Translations under genes and position numbers: made by a program | The notes under the pieces: generated by a model | The model's input: the letters and a program-made list of their open reading frames with translations, nothing else | What the model was told of the DNA's origin: nothing | Databases searched by the model: none | In this document: positions 27,572 to 35,487 of the stretch, one piece after another | Numbering within the stretch: position 1 is the first letter of the stretch | Layout: every line of letters begins with the position of its first letter | Source: Sutterella wadsworthensis 2_1_59BFAA | GTDB lineage: Bacteria; Pseudomonadota; Gammaproteobacteria; Burkholderiales; Burkholderiaceae_F | DNA: 64,000 bases | Assembly (NCBI RefSeq): GCF_000297775.1 | Contig: NZ_JH815516.1 | Span: forward strand, 233,520-297,519 | Reading direction: 5' to 3'

Positions 27572-29098
27572 ATGACCAACCAGTCCCGCCGCCAGTTCCT
27601 CAAGACCGGCGCCCTCTTCGGCGCAGCCTCCGCTGCCGCCGCCGTCTCCGCTCCCGCCTTCTCGACCGAAGCGCCGCAGAAGTGGGACGAAACTACGGGT
27701 CTTCTCATCGTCGGCACCGGCTTTGCCGGCTGCGCCGCCGCCCTCGAGGCGCACTACCTCGGCGCGAAGAAGGAGGAGATCATGCTCGTCGACAAGATGA
27801 GCACGCCGGGCGGCAACTCCATCATCAACGGCGGCGCCGTCGCGGCCGCCGGCACCGACATGCAGGAAAAGGAAGGCATCAAGGACTCCGCCGACCTTCT
27901 TTTTGCGGACATCATGAAGGCGGGCGGCGGCCTCTGCCATCCCGCCCTCGCCCGCCGCATCGCCGATGAATCCGTCGCCAACTTCAAGTGGCTGCGCGAC
28001 GACATCGGCGTCCAGTTCAAGGCCGTAACCTACCACGGCGGCCACTCCGTCAAGCGTTCGCACGCCGTGACGAACAACTCCGGCTCCGGCTTCATTCTTC
28101 CGATGCTCGCCAAGCTCAAGGAATTCGGCATTGAGCCGCGCCTTCGCTTCATCGTCGACGAAATCATCGTCAACGACAAGAAGGAAGTCATCGGCGTCAA
28201 GGCCCGCCAGGGCTATCGCTTCGGCCGCGAGAATTCCGGCAAGGTCCTCTACGTGCGCGCCACGAAGGGCGTCCTGATCGCAGCCGGCGGCTTCGCGCAG
28301 AACGTCAAGTACCGCATGAGCCAGGACCCGCGCCTCACGGACAAGTTCACCTCCACGAACCATCCGGGCGCCACGGGCGAAATGATCATGCAGGCCCAGG
28401 AAATCGGCGCCAACACCGTCCAGATGGACTGGATCCAGCTCGGTCCGTGGACCTCGCCCGATGAAAAGGGCTTTGGCGTGGCTCCGCTCTTCGTCGAGTC
28501 CTGCGTCGGCCTCGGGCCCATGGTCGACCCGGCCACCGGCAAGCGCTTCATCAAGGAAACGGGCAACCGCAAGGTCCGCGCCGACGCCATCGTCGCCATC
28601 GGCCACCCCTGCGTCATCTACACCTGCGAAGCCAACGTCATGAACGCCATCGTCGGCCACAACATGACCGACAAGCTCTGGGAGCACGCCCTCAAGACCG
28701 GCGTCGTCAAGAAGTTCGACACGCTCAAGGACCTCGCTGCCGGCTACGGCATCGACTACGCGACGCTCGAGAAGACCAATGAGACCTTCAACGGCTACAT
28801 GAAGGCCATGAAGGACCCCGAGTTCGACTGCATGTTCTTCAAGGGCGCCAGCGTCAACGACAAGGGTCCCTTCTACGGCGTTCGCCTCTGGCCGCGCGTC
28901 CACCACTGCATGGGCGGCCTTGAGATCAACGAGCATGCCCAGGTCATGTCCGTGCGCGGCACCCCGATCAAGGGCCTCTATGCCGCCGGCGAAGCCACGG
29001 GCGGCGTCCACGGCATGGTTCGTCTCGGTACCGTCGCCGTTGCCGACTGCATGATCTTCGGCCGCATCGCAGCCCGCGATGCCTTCAAGAAGGCCTGA
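27572..29098 (+). CDS. Tat-exported fumarate-reductase-like flavoprotein subunit
   Basis: Protein of 508 residues. A twin-arginine signal (SRRQFLKTGALFGAAS) precedes an FAD domain (GLLIVGTGFAGCAAALEA) and the capping and C-terminal FAD segments (GVRLWPRVHHCMGGLEINEH, LYAAGEATGGVHG). It lacks FMN-binding and haem domains, so electrons should come from the cytochrome at 27044. Family members reduce fumarate, urocanate, hydroxycinnamates and similar acceptors; the substrate is not deducible here. The ATG at 27572 has AAGGAG ahead. A porin gene follows at 29367, repeating the reductase-porin pairing seen at 9748-12914. Confidence 0.9.
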   Translation: MTNQSRRQFLKTGALFGAASAAAAVSAPAFSTEAPQKWDETTGLLIVGTGFAGCAAALEAHYLGAKKEEIMLVDKMSTPGGNSIINGGAVAAAGTDMQEKEGIKDSADLLFADIMKAGGGLCHPALARRIADESVANFKWLRDDIGVQFKAVTYHGGHSVKRSHAVTNNSGSGFILPMLAKLKEFGIEPRLRFIVDEIIVNDKKEVIGVKARQGYRFGRENSGKVLYVRATKGVLIAAGGFAQNVKYRMSQDPRLTDKFTSTNHPGATGEMIMQAQEIGANTVQMDWIQLGPWTSPDEKGFGVAPLFVESCVGLGPMVDPATGKRFIKETGNRKVRADAIVAIGHPCVIYTCEANVMNAIVGHNMTDKLWEHALKTGVVKKFDTLKDLAAGYGIDYATLEKTNETFNGYMKAMKDPEFDCMFFKGASVNDKGPFYGVRLWPRVHHCMGGLEINEHAQVMSVRGTPIKGLYAAGEATGGVHGMVRLGTVAVADCMIFGRIAARDAFKKA

Positions 29099-29366
29099 TC
29101 CCGGTCAACGCCTGAAGATGCGCCCTGCGAGCGGGAAGCCTGAGACCTCCCGCGTGCAGGGATCGACGGGCGTTTCGTCCGGTCGGACGCGGCGCCCGTT
29201 CCCGCCCGAAAACGGCGGAAGGAATGCCGGAGGTCAGGCGGGAATTAAAGAGAACAACAAAAGTACTCGTTGATACTGTATTATTCCGTCCTGCCCGCAG
29301 GAGAGGCGAAGCGCCCTCCTGACTCAAAGCGCATTCCGCTTTTCAACCCATTAGGAAATGAACATC

Positions 29367-30500
29367 ATGATGAAGAAGTCTCTTCTCGCCCTTTCCGTGG
29401 CCGCTGCGGCTATGGGCGCCCAGGCCGCTGACGTCCAGGTCTACGGCCTCATCGACACCAGCCTCTCCTTCGTGTCGAGCGACGCCGACATTGCCGGCCA
29501 CGACCGTGTGAACTCCTTCTCGATGGAGAACGCAAAGGAATTCGGCTCCCGCTTCGGTCTCAAGGGTTCTGAAGACCTCGGCAACGGTTACAAGGTGGCC
29601 TTCGTGCTCGAGTCCGGCATCAAGTCCGACGACGGCAGTCTCGACCAGGGCGGCAAGCTCTTCGGTCGCGAAGCCCACGTCGACCTCGTCGGTCCGTTCG
29701 GCAAGCTCTCCGCCGGCCTGATGCCCGTCTTCGGCAGCACGCTCGGCGCCGACGGCCTCTTCCGCGCCATCGACCCGCTCTTTGCGAACTACACGAAGGC
29801 CTTCGGCTCCGGCCACGTGACCGCCTCCTCCTGGACGCGCGTCGACAATGCGCTCAGCTACGTGACCCCGACCGTTGCGGGCTTCACGGGCTACGCCATG
29901 TACTCCTTCAAGAACGACTCCTCCAAGGGCGGCGTCGAAGGCCACGGCGGCGAATCCGACCGCTACGCCTCTCTCGCCGCACGCTACAAGGCCGGGGCTC
30001 TTGAGGCCGTGCTCGTCGCCGACACCACGATGTACGGCACGTACCGCACTGGCACCGCCGCCAGCAAGGATGACGGCTGGACCGTCACCTTCGGCGGCAA
30101 CTACACGTTCGACGGCGGCGTCAAGGTCCTCGCCTTCACGCAGTTCTTCGGCGACCAGGAGCTTCCCGCCTTCCGCGGCGGCGTCGGCACCGACGGCATC
30201 ATGGCCGTAACCGGCGGCAAGGGCTACGGCTTTGTCGACGGCTACGGCGTGAGCCTCGGCGTGAACGTGCCCGCCATGGGCGGCGTCGCCAAGGCCCAGG
30301 TCGCCTACCGCGACATGGACAACAAGGACAACGTCGACTTCAAGCGCGTGATCGCCGCCCTCGGCTACGACTACGCCCTCTCCAAGCGTACCGCCGTCTA
30401 CGCCATGACCGGCTGGTCTCAGGAGAAGGTCGAGAACGGCACGACCGAAGCCAAGCCCAACGGCTACGAGTTCACGACCGGCATCGTCCACCGCTTCTGA
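29367..30500 (+). CDS. Trimeric Gram-negative porin after the reductase pair
   Basis: Outer-membrane porin of 377 residues: signal peptide MMKKSLLALSVAAAAMGAQA, mature start ADVQVYGLIDTSLSFVSS, second-strand block LKGSEDLGNGYKVAFVLES, eyelet-type segment EAHVDLVGPFGKLSAGLMP, and C-terminal IVHRF. AGGA lies about ten bases before the ATG at 29367; the ATG at 29358 is too close to it. It is the best-conserved of the four porins here and has the most biased codon use, which suggests high expression. A long 268-bp leader separates it from the flavoprotein gene. Confidence 0.93.
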   Translation: MMKKSLLALSVAAAAMGAQAADVQVYGLIDTSLSFVSSDADIAGHDRVNSFSMENAKEFGSRFGLKGSEDLGNGYKVAFVLESGIKSDDGSLDQGGKLFGREAHVDLVGPFGKLSAGLMPVFGSTLGADGLFRAIDPLFANYTKAFGSGHVTASSWTRVDNALSYVTPTVAGFTGYAMYSFKNDSSKGGVEGHGGESDRYASLAARYKAGALEAVLVADTTMYGTYRTGTAASKDDGWTVTFGGNYTFDGGVKVLAFTQFFGDQELPAFRGGVGTDGIMAVTGGKGYGFVDGYGVSLGVNVPAMGGVAKAQVAYRDMDNKDNVDFKRVIAALGYDYALSKRTAVYAMTGWSQEKVENGTTEAKPNGYEFTTGIVHRF

Positions 30501-30546
30501 TGAGAGCCCGTGTTCCTCTTCCCGGGGAACGCGGTTTCTCCCAAAA

Positions 30547-30606
30547 GGGCTCGTTCTTCGCCTTCCCTTTGTATATACAGAGGGGAAGCGGGGCGGGCCC
30601 TTTTTT
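30547..30606 (+). terminator. Probable terminator after porin
   Basis: A GC-rich hairpin region (GGGC 30547-30550 with GCCC 30597-30600, and an inner CTTCCC/GGGGAAG arm) is followed by T6 at 30601-30606. The rest of the 313-bp gap before the dipeptidase gene shows no further feature I can name. Confidence 0.55.
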
Positions 30607-30813
30607 CGGGTTTACCTCCTTCGTCCCTTGTCGTCATCCGCCCTATGGGGCCTGTCTTCCGGATTGCCGTCCGGACGGGCGTTTCAGATGGTTTTCCCTT
30701 GGAAACCTCAGGTAAACGCCGATGGCGGTTTCAGAGGGTGCCGCCTAAAATATGCGCCCTGAATGCCGGTCTTTCTCCCTTTCGGGCCGGCGCATTTTCT
30801 GAGGACATCCAAG

Positions 30814-32244
30814 ATGTGCACTTCCGTCATTGTCGGAGAAAAGGCCACGGCCGACGGCTCCTTCCTTCTTGCCCGCAGCGCTGACAGCAGCGCCCTCAAG
30901 GCCCAGCACTTCGTGATTCACGAAGCGCGCGAATGGCCCGAAGGCTCGATGTACCGCACGCAGGACCACAAGGGCGCCACCGCCTTCGAATGGCCCCAGC
31001 CCGCCCACAGCATGCGCTTCACGACCGTGCCGAACTGGCAGACCCAGCTCCACGGCGCCGTGGGCTTCAACGAAGCGGGCGTGGGCCTCACCGGCACCGA
31101 GTCCATCTTCGCCCGCGACGACGCGCTCGCGATCGACCCGTACAACAAGGCCTCCGGCATCACCGAGGACGACATTCCCGACGTTCTGCTCTCCCGCTGC
31201 ACGACCGCGCGCGAAGCGTGCGCGCTTCTGGGCCGCATCATCGAGGAGGCCGGCTGCGGTGAAGGCTTCGGCGTCGGCTTCGTCGACAGCAAGGAGGTCT
31301 GGTACCTCGAGACCGGCACGGGCCACCAGTGGATCGCCCACCGCACCCCGGCCGACAAGTACATGGCCACGGGCAACCAGGGCCGCCTGCGCGAATACGA
31401 TCCGGAACGCGAGGACATGATGGGCTCGCCCACGGTCATGAGCTGGGCGAAGGAGCACGGCTTCTGGAACCCCGAGGAAGGTCCCTTCGACTTCGCCGCC
31501 GCCTACACCCGCAACGACGAGCGTGACCGCGTCTACAACGACCCGCGCGTCTGGATCATGCAGAAGCACCTCAATCCGTCCGTCGAGCAGCCCGTCGACG
31601 ATGGCCGCAATTTCGAGGTCTATCTCACGCCCGAAAAGCCCATCACGGTCGACGATCTCAAGGCCCTGATGCGCAATCACTACGACATGTCCGAGCATGA
31701 CCCGTACCAGTTCGGTCTGCGCGGCGACGAGCCCTGGCGCCCGATCAGCGTGTTCCGCACGTACGAGTCCCACATCATGCAGGTCCGTCCGTGGCTCCCG
31801 CAGGCCATCGGCTGCCTGATCCACCTCGCCTTCGGCATGGCCGACCTCTCCGTCTACCTGCCGTTCTACCAGGGCCTCGAGGCCGTTCCCCAACACTACG
31901 GTTGCGGCACGGACCACTGCGACCGCCGTTCCGTCTACTGGAAGTTCCGCAGGCTTCAGACGCTCGTCATGACCGACTACGCCGGCCTCGCCCCGATGGT
32001 CAAGACCGCCTTCGCCAAGTTCGAGGCCGACCTCGCCCCGCGCATGGCCGCCTTCGAAGCCGAGTTCGTCAAGCTTCATGCCGAAGACGAAAAGGCCGCC
32101 GCGAAGCTCCTCAACGACTTCAATCTCCGTGTTCTCGCCGAAGGCGAAGAGCTCTGCGAAACGCTTCTCGACGACTGCTTCACGAAGCGCACGACCGACA
32201 TCCAGGAGGCCGTGTACTTCCGCAACCGCAAGGCCAAGGACTGA
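30814..32244 (+). CDS. C69-family dipeptidase
   Basis: Ntn-hydrolase of 476 residues. It starts MCTSVIVGEKATADGSFLLA; Cys2 becomes the N-terminal nucleophile after methionine removal, as in PepD-type dipeptidases. Typical later blocks are EAGVGLTGTESIF, GFGVGFVDSKEVWYLETG and the C-terminal Asn/Arg-rich region. It releases amino acids from a broad range of dipeptides, which suits a peptide-using organism. AGGA lies about eight bases before the ATG. No signal peptide is present, so the enzyme is cytoplasmic. It is followed by a strong bidirectional terminator facing the EamA gene. Confidence 0.9.
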   Translation: MCTSVIVGEKATADGSFLLARSADSSALKAQHFVIHEAREWPEGSMYRTQDHKGATAFEWPQPAHSMRFTTVPNWQTQLHGAVGFNEAGVGLTGTESIFARDDALAIDPYNKASGITEDDIPDVLLSRCTTAREACALLGRIIEEAGCGEGFGVGFVDSKEVWYLETGTGHQWIAHRTPADKYMATGNQGRLREYDPEREDMMGSPTVMSWAKEHGFWNPEEGPFDFAAAYTRNDERDRVYNDPRVWIMQKHLNPSVEQPVDDGRNFEVYLTPEKPITVDDLKALMRNHYDMSEHDPYQFGLRGDEPWRPISVFRTYESHIMQVRPWLPQAIGCLIHLAFGMADLSVYLPFYQGLEAVPQHYGCGTDHCDRRSVYWKFRRLQTLVMTDYAGLAPMVKTAFAKFEADLAPRMAAFEAEFVKLHAEDEKAAAKLLNDFNLRVLAEGEELCETLLDDCFTKRTTDIQEAVYFRNRKAKD

Positions 32245-32318
32245 TCACCGGGCTTGCCGGCCTCTTTCCGCCTTTCTTGTCATGAGGGCGGGATGAATGC
32301 CCGGCCTGCCTCACTTGA

Positions 32319-32357
32319 AAATGGCGGGATTTCCATAACGGAAGTCCCGCCATTTTT
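32319..32357. terminator. Bidirectional terminator
   Basis: AAAATGGCGGGA with TCCCGCCATTTTTT around an inner TTCC/GGAA pair, between the convergent dipeptidase and EamA genes. Confidence 0.85.
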
Positions 32358-32436
32358 TGCTTCTCTCGGTTCTGTCTCAGTCGCCGGGTTTCGCTTGAGC
32401 GGGAGCAAATGAGCGGTGTTGAAGACAGGATCGGGA

Positions 32437-33342
32437 TCAGGCCCTGCGTCTCCCCTCCCTCATGGCGAGGATGAAGACGGTGGCGAAGATGAGGACTGCG
32501 CCGAGACTCTCGACGGGCGTGAAGGAGGTGCCGAGCAGCACGACGGAGAGAATCACGGCCGTGAGGGGCTCGGAGGCGCCGAGGATGGTGGTGACGGCGG
32601 GCGGGACGTAGTCGAGGCTCTTCAGATAGCAGACGAAGGCGAGCGCGGTGCCCACGACGATGATGTAGAGGTAGCCCGCGAGGGTCTCCCAAGTCCAGAC
32701 GGCGTCGATTTCCGTAGGCGGATAGACGAAGAGCGCGCCGATGCCCGCAAAGAGCATGCCGAAGCCCACGACGGCGTTGACGCCGAGTTTCTTGACGGCA
32801 TTGCCCGGCTGCAGCGTGCAGAAGGCGCCGCAGGCGGCGGAGGCAAGCCCCCAGAGGACGCCCGAATATGAGAAGTTGACGACGCTCAGGTCGCCCTTTG
32901 TGATGATGAGTACGACGCCTGTGGCGGCAAGGCAGAAGGCGGCGAGCTCGAGGATCGAGACGGGCTTGCGGGTCGTGGCGGCGATCCAGCCTATCACGAA
33001 GAGCGGACCCGTGATGACCATGATGGCCGCCGTGGCGGCGCCCGCATCACGGATCGCAAGGAAGAACGTGAACTGCGTCGCCAGCACGCCGAGGCCGTAG
33101 ATCACGACGTCACGCAGCAGAACCATGTCGGAGAAGAGCTTCGAGACCCTGCCCCTTTCGGTGAGGAGCGTCATGAGCGTGAGGAGCACGCCCGCGCCGA
33201 AGACGCGAAGCGCCACGAGGTCCTGGGCGGTGAAGCCGCCGTCCGTCATCATGACCTGAGCAGCCACCCCCATGGAGCCCCAGCCGAAGCCTGCGGCGAT
33301 GGCAAGAAGAAAGCCCGTGAGCATGCGGCGTACTGAGGTCAT
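32437..33342 (-). CDS. EamA-family drug/metabolite exporter
   Basis: Inner-membrane protein of 301 residues with ten predicted hydrophobic helices in two repeated EamA halves (AAGFGWGSMGVAAQVMMTDG in the first; YSGVLWGLASAACGAFCTLQ in the second). Relatives export amino acids or small metabolites or import sugars; the substrate is not deducible. The ATG at 33342 is preceded by AAGGAAAAG. The 204 bp upstream, to the dmsA-like fragment, hold its promoter region; no gene is seen there. Confidence 0.88.
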   Translation of the reverse strand: MTSVRRMLTGFLLAIAAGFGWGSMGVAAQVMMTDGGFTAQDLVALRVFGAGVLLTLMTLLTERGRVSKLFSDMVLLRDVVIYGLGVLATQFTFFLAIRDAGAATAAIMVITGPLFVIGWIAATTRKPVSILELAAFCLAATGVVLIITKGDLSVVNFSYSGVLWGLASAACGAFCTLQPGNAVKKLGVNAVVGFGMLFAGIGALFVYPPTEIDAVWTWETLAGYLYIIVVGTALAFVCYLKSLDYVPPAVTTILGASEPLTAVILSVVLLGTSFTPVESLGAVLIFATVFILAMREGRRRA

Positions 33343-33546
33343 TTGTCTTGTCTTTTCCTTGGAGTGCGTGTGAGAAGGCGGTCCGTCCGGACCAAGGCGG
33401 CATTGTACAGCGTCGCGATGCACCGCCGCTCGAAACGCCCCGTCCATCGTCATCCTCAAGCCTGCGGGCGGTAAAGACGGCGGCCTGCGCTTGCCTCCCG
33501 TCAAGAAATCCTCCAAAAGACGCTGGAGCGTTGTTCATCATCGAAA

Positions 33547-33696
33547 TGGCGCGCGTACACGAAGAACGGCACCGTGATCCGCATCGAAACCGACAACACC
33601 GTGAAGGACGGCTGCAGGGTGCGTCAGTCGCGCGCCTGCCTCAAGGGCCGCGACATGCGCGAGCGCCTCTACAGTCCCGATCGACTGAAGTATCCG
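33547..33696 (+). pseudogene. dmsA-like molybdoenzyme, N-terminal fragment
   Basis: Fifty codons (WRAYTKNGTVIRIETDNT through RACLKGRDMRERL and DRLKYP) match the early domain of DmsA-type molybdopterin reductases, including the fourth Fe-S cysteine in RACLKG. The Tat signal and the first three cluster cysteines expected before it are not found: the in-frame sequence upstream reads TLERCSSSK and is not recognisable. The frame is then cut by the IS605-type element; its other side (35488) continues precisely as MKRVGERGEG. The gene is therefore damaged twice. Confidence 0.75.
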
Positions 33697-33860
33697 GTAA
33701 ACAACTCTCGACTAAAGTCGAAAGCTTTATTGTCACCTGCTAAAGCAGGCTCAACATAGGGCTTGTTTACACCAGCCCCTGGGTTATCAGCAGACAACCC
33801 AGACGTTGCAGATTCCGACCTCCATTGAGGTCGCTGTGCGCTCTGTAACCACAGTTCTTG
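33697..33860 (-). ncRNA. Predicted omega (reRNA) guide RNA of TnpB
   Basis: In IS605-type elements the guide RNA overlaps the 3' end of tnpB and runs to the element end, with the guide read from flanking DNA. Here the 70-bp tail (33697-33766) holds two hairpins. The adjoining minus-strand sequence CGGATACTTCAGTCGATCGG would be the guide. The 5' limit given is a guess; the assignment rests on family knowledge and position. Confidence 0.45.
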
Positions 33861-35050
33861 CAAACAAATCGGTGCTTCTGCCGTGTTCCGATGGCATTGC
33901 AATGCGGACAGGTTTGCGACGTATAGCGAGGGTCAACGAAGATCACTTCGATACCCGCTCTACAAGCTTTGTCCACTATCTTCTGCTGAAGCTCCCTGAA
34001 GGGCCAGCGGTGCAGGCGTGCGCGAACCTTCTGCCCGGCCTTGATTCGCTCGCGGATGTCCGTAAGATCTTCAAGAACGATCAGGCGAATATTGCGTTCT
34101 GCCACATCTTCAATAATGGACTTGCTGATTTCGTCGTTGATTTGTTCCACATGTCGTTTCTCTCGGCCGGAAGCCTTTCGAAGTGCCTGTCTGGCGCTTC
34201 TGGAGCCATTGCGCTGGAAACGAGCCCGACTGCTCAGGTATTTGTCACGGTCGTCCTTCATCTTCCCGGCTTTGAAGATTCGGCCGGTAGACAGTGCGGC
34301 GGCGTTGTTTTCGCCAACATCAACGCCCATGACTTGATTCAAAGACAAGTTGTCGAGAGATACTTCCTCGAGTTTCTTCTCTATGGCAATGTGCAGCTCC
34401 CATCTGGAAGGCGTGCCTTTGATGCCGCACTTCCAAACGAGGTTGCATTCGCCAAGCCTGTAAATCCGATTCTCCTTCGACGTTCCGGCAAGCTCTTCAG
34501 CCAGAAAACCGGCCAATTGGCTCAGCTGAAACTTTCCCGGACGAAGACGAACGCCGACACGCCCATTCACCGTATAGACCGACGCCTCGGTGTAGTTGTT
34601 GAAGAAGCGAATGGTGTTCTTGTCCAGGTGAACAACAGGATTCCTGAAGCTGATGCTCGGAAGCACCATCTTCTTATCCTTCGAGAAGTTCGGATGGTTG
34701 CTGATCCACGACTGGTACATGCTCGACACCGAACGCATGACGTTGCAGGCGAGCTGTGCACCAAGAACGGACATTTTGGTTCGAACCATCGGATAAGCAG
34801 CCTTGTGCAGGTTGTACCGTTGCCAGAGCCGTTTTTTCCTATCTGTATCGGACACGACGATTGGGACGAGCAAATTGCAGGCCTGCCCGTAGAGACGACG
34901 GGTCTGATGCATCTTTTCGGAAGCATCGGCATCGACCTCCAAGGCAATGCAGACGGTACGCACGTCGACTTTGCGTCGAACGAGCTTACCTGCGCCCTTT
35001 GATATGTTCAGTCCTTTCAATGTAATGCCTGATGGTTTCCGCACTGACAT
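33767..35050 (-). CDS. tnpB: TnpB RNA-guided nuclease
   Basis: Protein of up to 427 residues. The RuvC-like site appears complete: Asp in MGVDVGENNAAAL, Glu in LIVLEDLTDIRE and Asp in YRAHSDLNGGRN. A zinc finger is present (CPHC then CKNC). TnpB uses the element's guide RNA to cut the empty donor site and so retains the element. The start is uncertain: the first available codon overlaps the end of tnpA by 65 bp, and a start some 25 codons later (near VRRKVDVRTV) is equally possible. No lesion is seen, in contrast to the stopped tnpA. Confidence 0.88.
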   Translation of the reverse strand: MSVRKPSGITLKGLNISKGAGKLVRRKVDVRTVCIALEVDADASEKMHQTRRLYGQACNLLVPIVVSDTDRKKRLWQRYNLHKAAYPMVRTKMSVLGAQLACNVMRSVSSMYQSWISNHPNFSKDKKMVLPSISFRNPVVHLDKNTIRFFNNYTEASVYTVNGRVGVRLRPGKFQLSQLAGFLAEELAGTSKENRIYRLGECNLVWKCGIKGTPSRWELHIAIEKKLEEVSLDNLSLNQVMGVDVGENNAAALSTGRIFKAGKMKDDRDKYLSSRARFQRNGSRSARQALRKASGREKRHVEQINDEISKSIIEDVAERNIRLIVLEDLTDIRERIKAGQKVRARLHRWPFRELQQKIVDKACRAGIEVIFVDPRYTSQTCPHCNAIGTRQKHRFVCKNCGYRAHSDLNGGRNLQRLGCLLITQGLV

Positions 35051-35444
35051 TGCCAGCCGTACCTACGTAATAGGACGGAGACCACAAATGCCCGCCGTAA
35101 AGCTGATCCTTCAACGCCGGGAAAGCCACAAACAGCTTCCGGGCCGTCGAACCCTTCAAAATCTTTACGGCATCGGCTACAGCCTGTGACGGAGGGATGG
35201 TTACGAACAAATGGATATGGTCAGGTTGGATTTCCTAGGTCAGAATCGGCCACTCGCGCTCAATGCAGATCGCGGTGATGGCAAGACGCAAAGCCTTGGC
35301 TATTTCACCTTTAAGTATCCGTTTGCGGTACTTCGGACACCATATCACATGGTATGCCATCTGGTAAACGCAATTTCGGTTGTATACTATTTCCACCATA
35401 TCCTTAATTTTATCACGTGGTAGTGTGAAAGGCATGGGCCGCAA
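34986..35444 (-). pseudogene. TnpA (Y1 HUH transposase) with in-frame TAG
   Basis: The frame reads CVYQMAYHVIWCPKYRKRIL to REWPILT, meets TAG (minus strand, 35237-35235), then continues in the same frame as EIQPDHIHLFVTIPPSQAV and ends with TIRHYIERTEHIKGRR. The HUH motif is DHIHL and the catalytic tyrosine should be in RHYIE. Both lie after the stop, so the truncated product is inactive and the element can move only with help in trans. Confidence 0.87.
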
Positions 35445-35487
35445 TTCCTCACCTGACTGAAGTCAGATGTTTCCTTGCGGCATTTCT

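Larger units (their letters stand above)
33697..35487 (-). mobile_element. IS200/IS605-family element with tnpA and tnpB
   Basis: 1791 bp inserted between TATCCG (to 33696) and ATGAAG (from 35488) of the dmsA-like gene. There are no inverted repeats and no target duplication, as expected for this family. Short subterminal palindromes sit at both ends: CGACT/AGTCG (33709-33720) and CCTGCT/AGCAGG (33738-33751) at one, CTGAC/GTCAG (35453-35466) at the other. On the minus strand the element follows TTCAT, a plausible target motif. The element is read on the minus strand with tnpA first. Confidence 0.85.
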
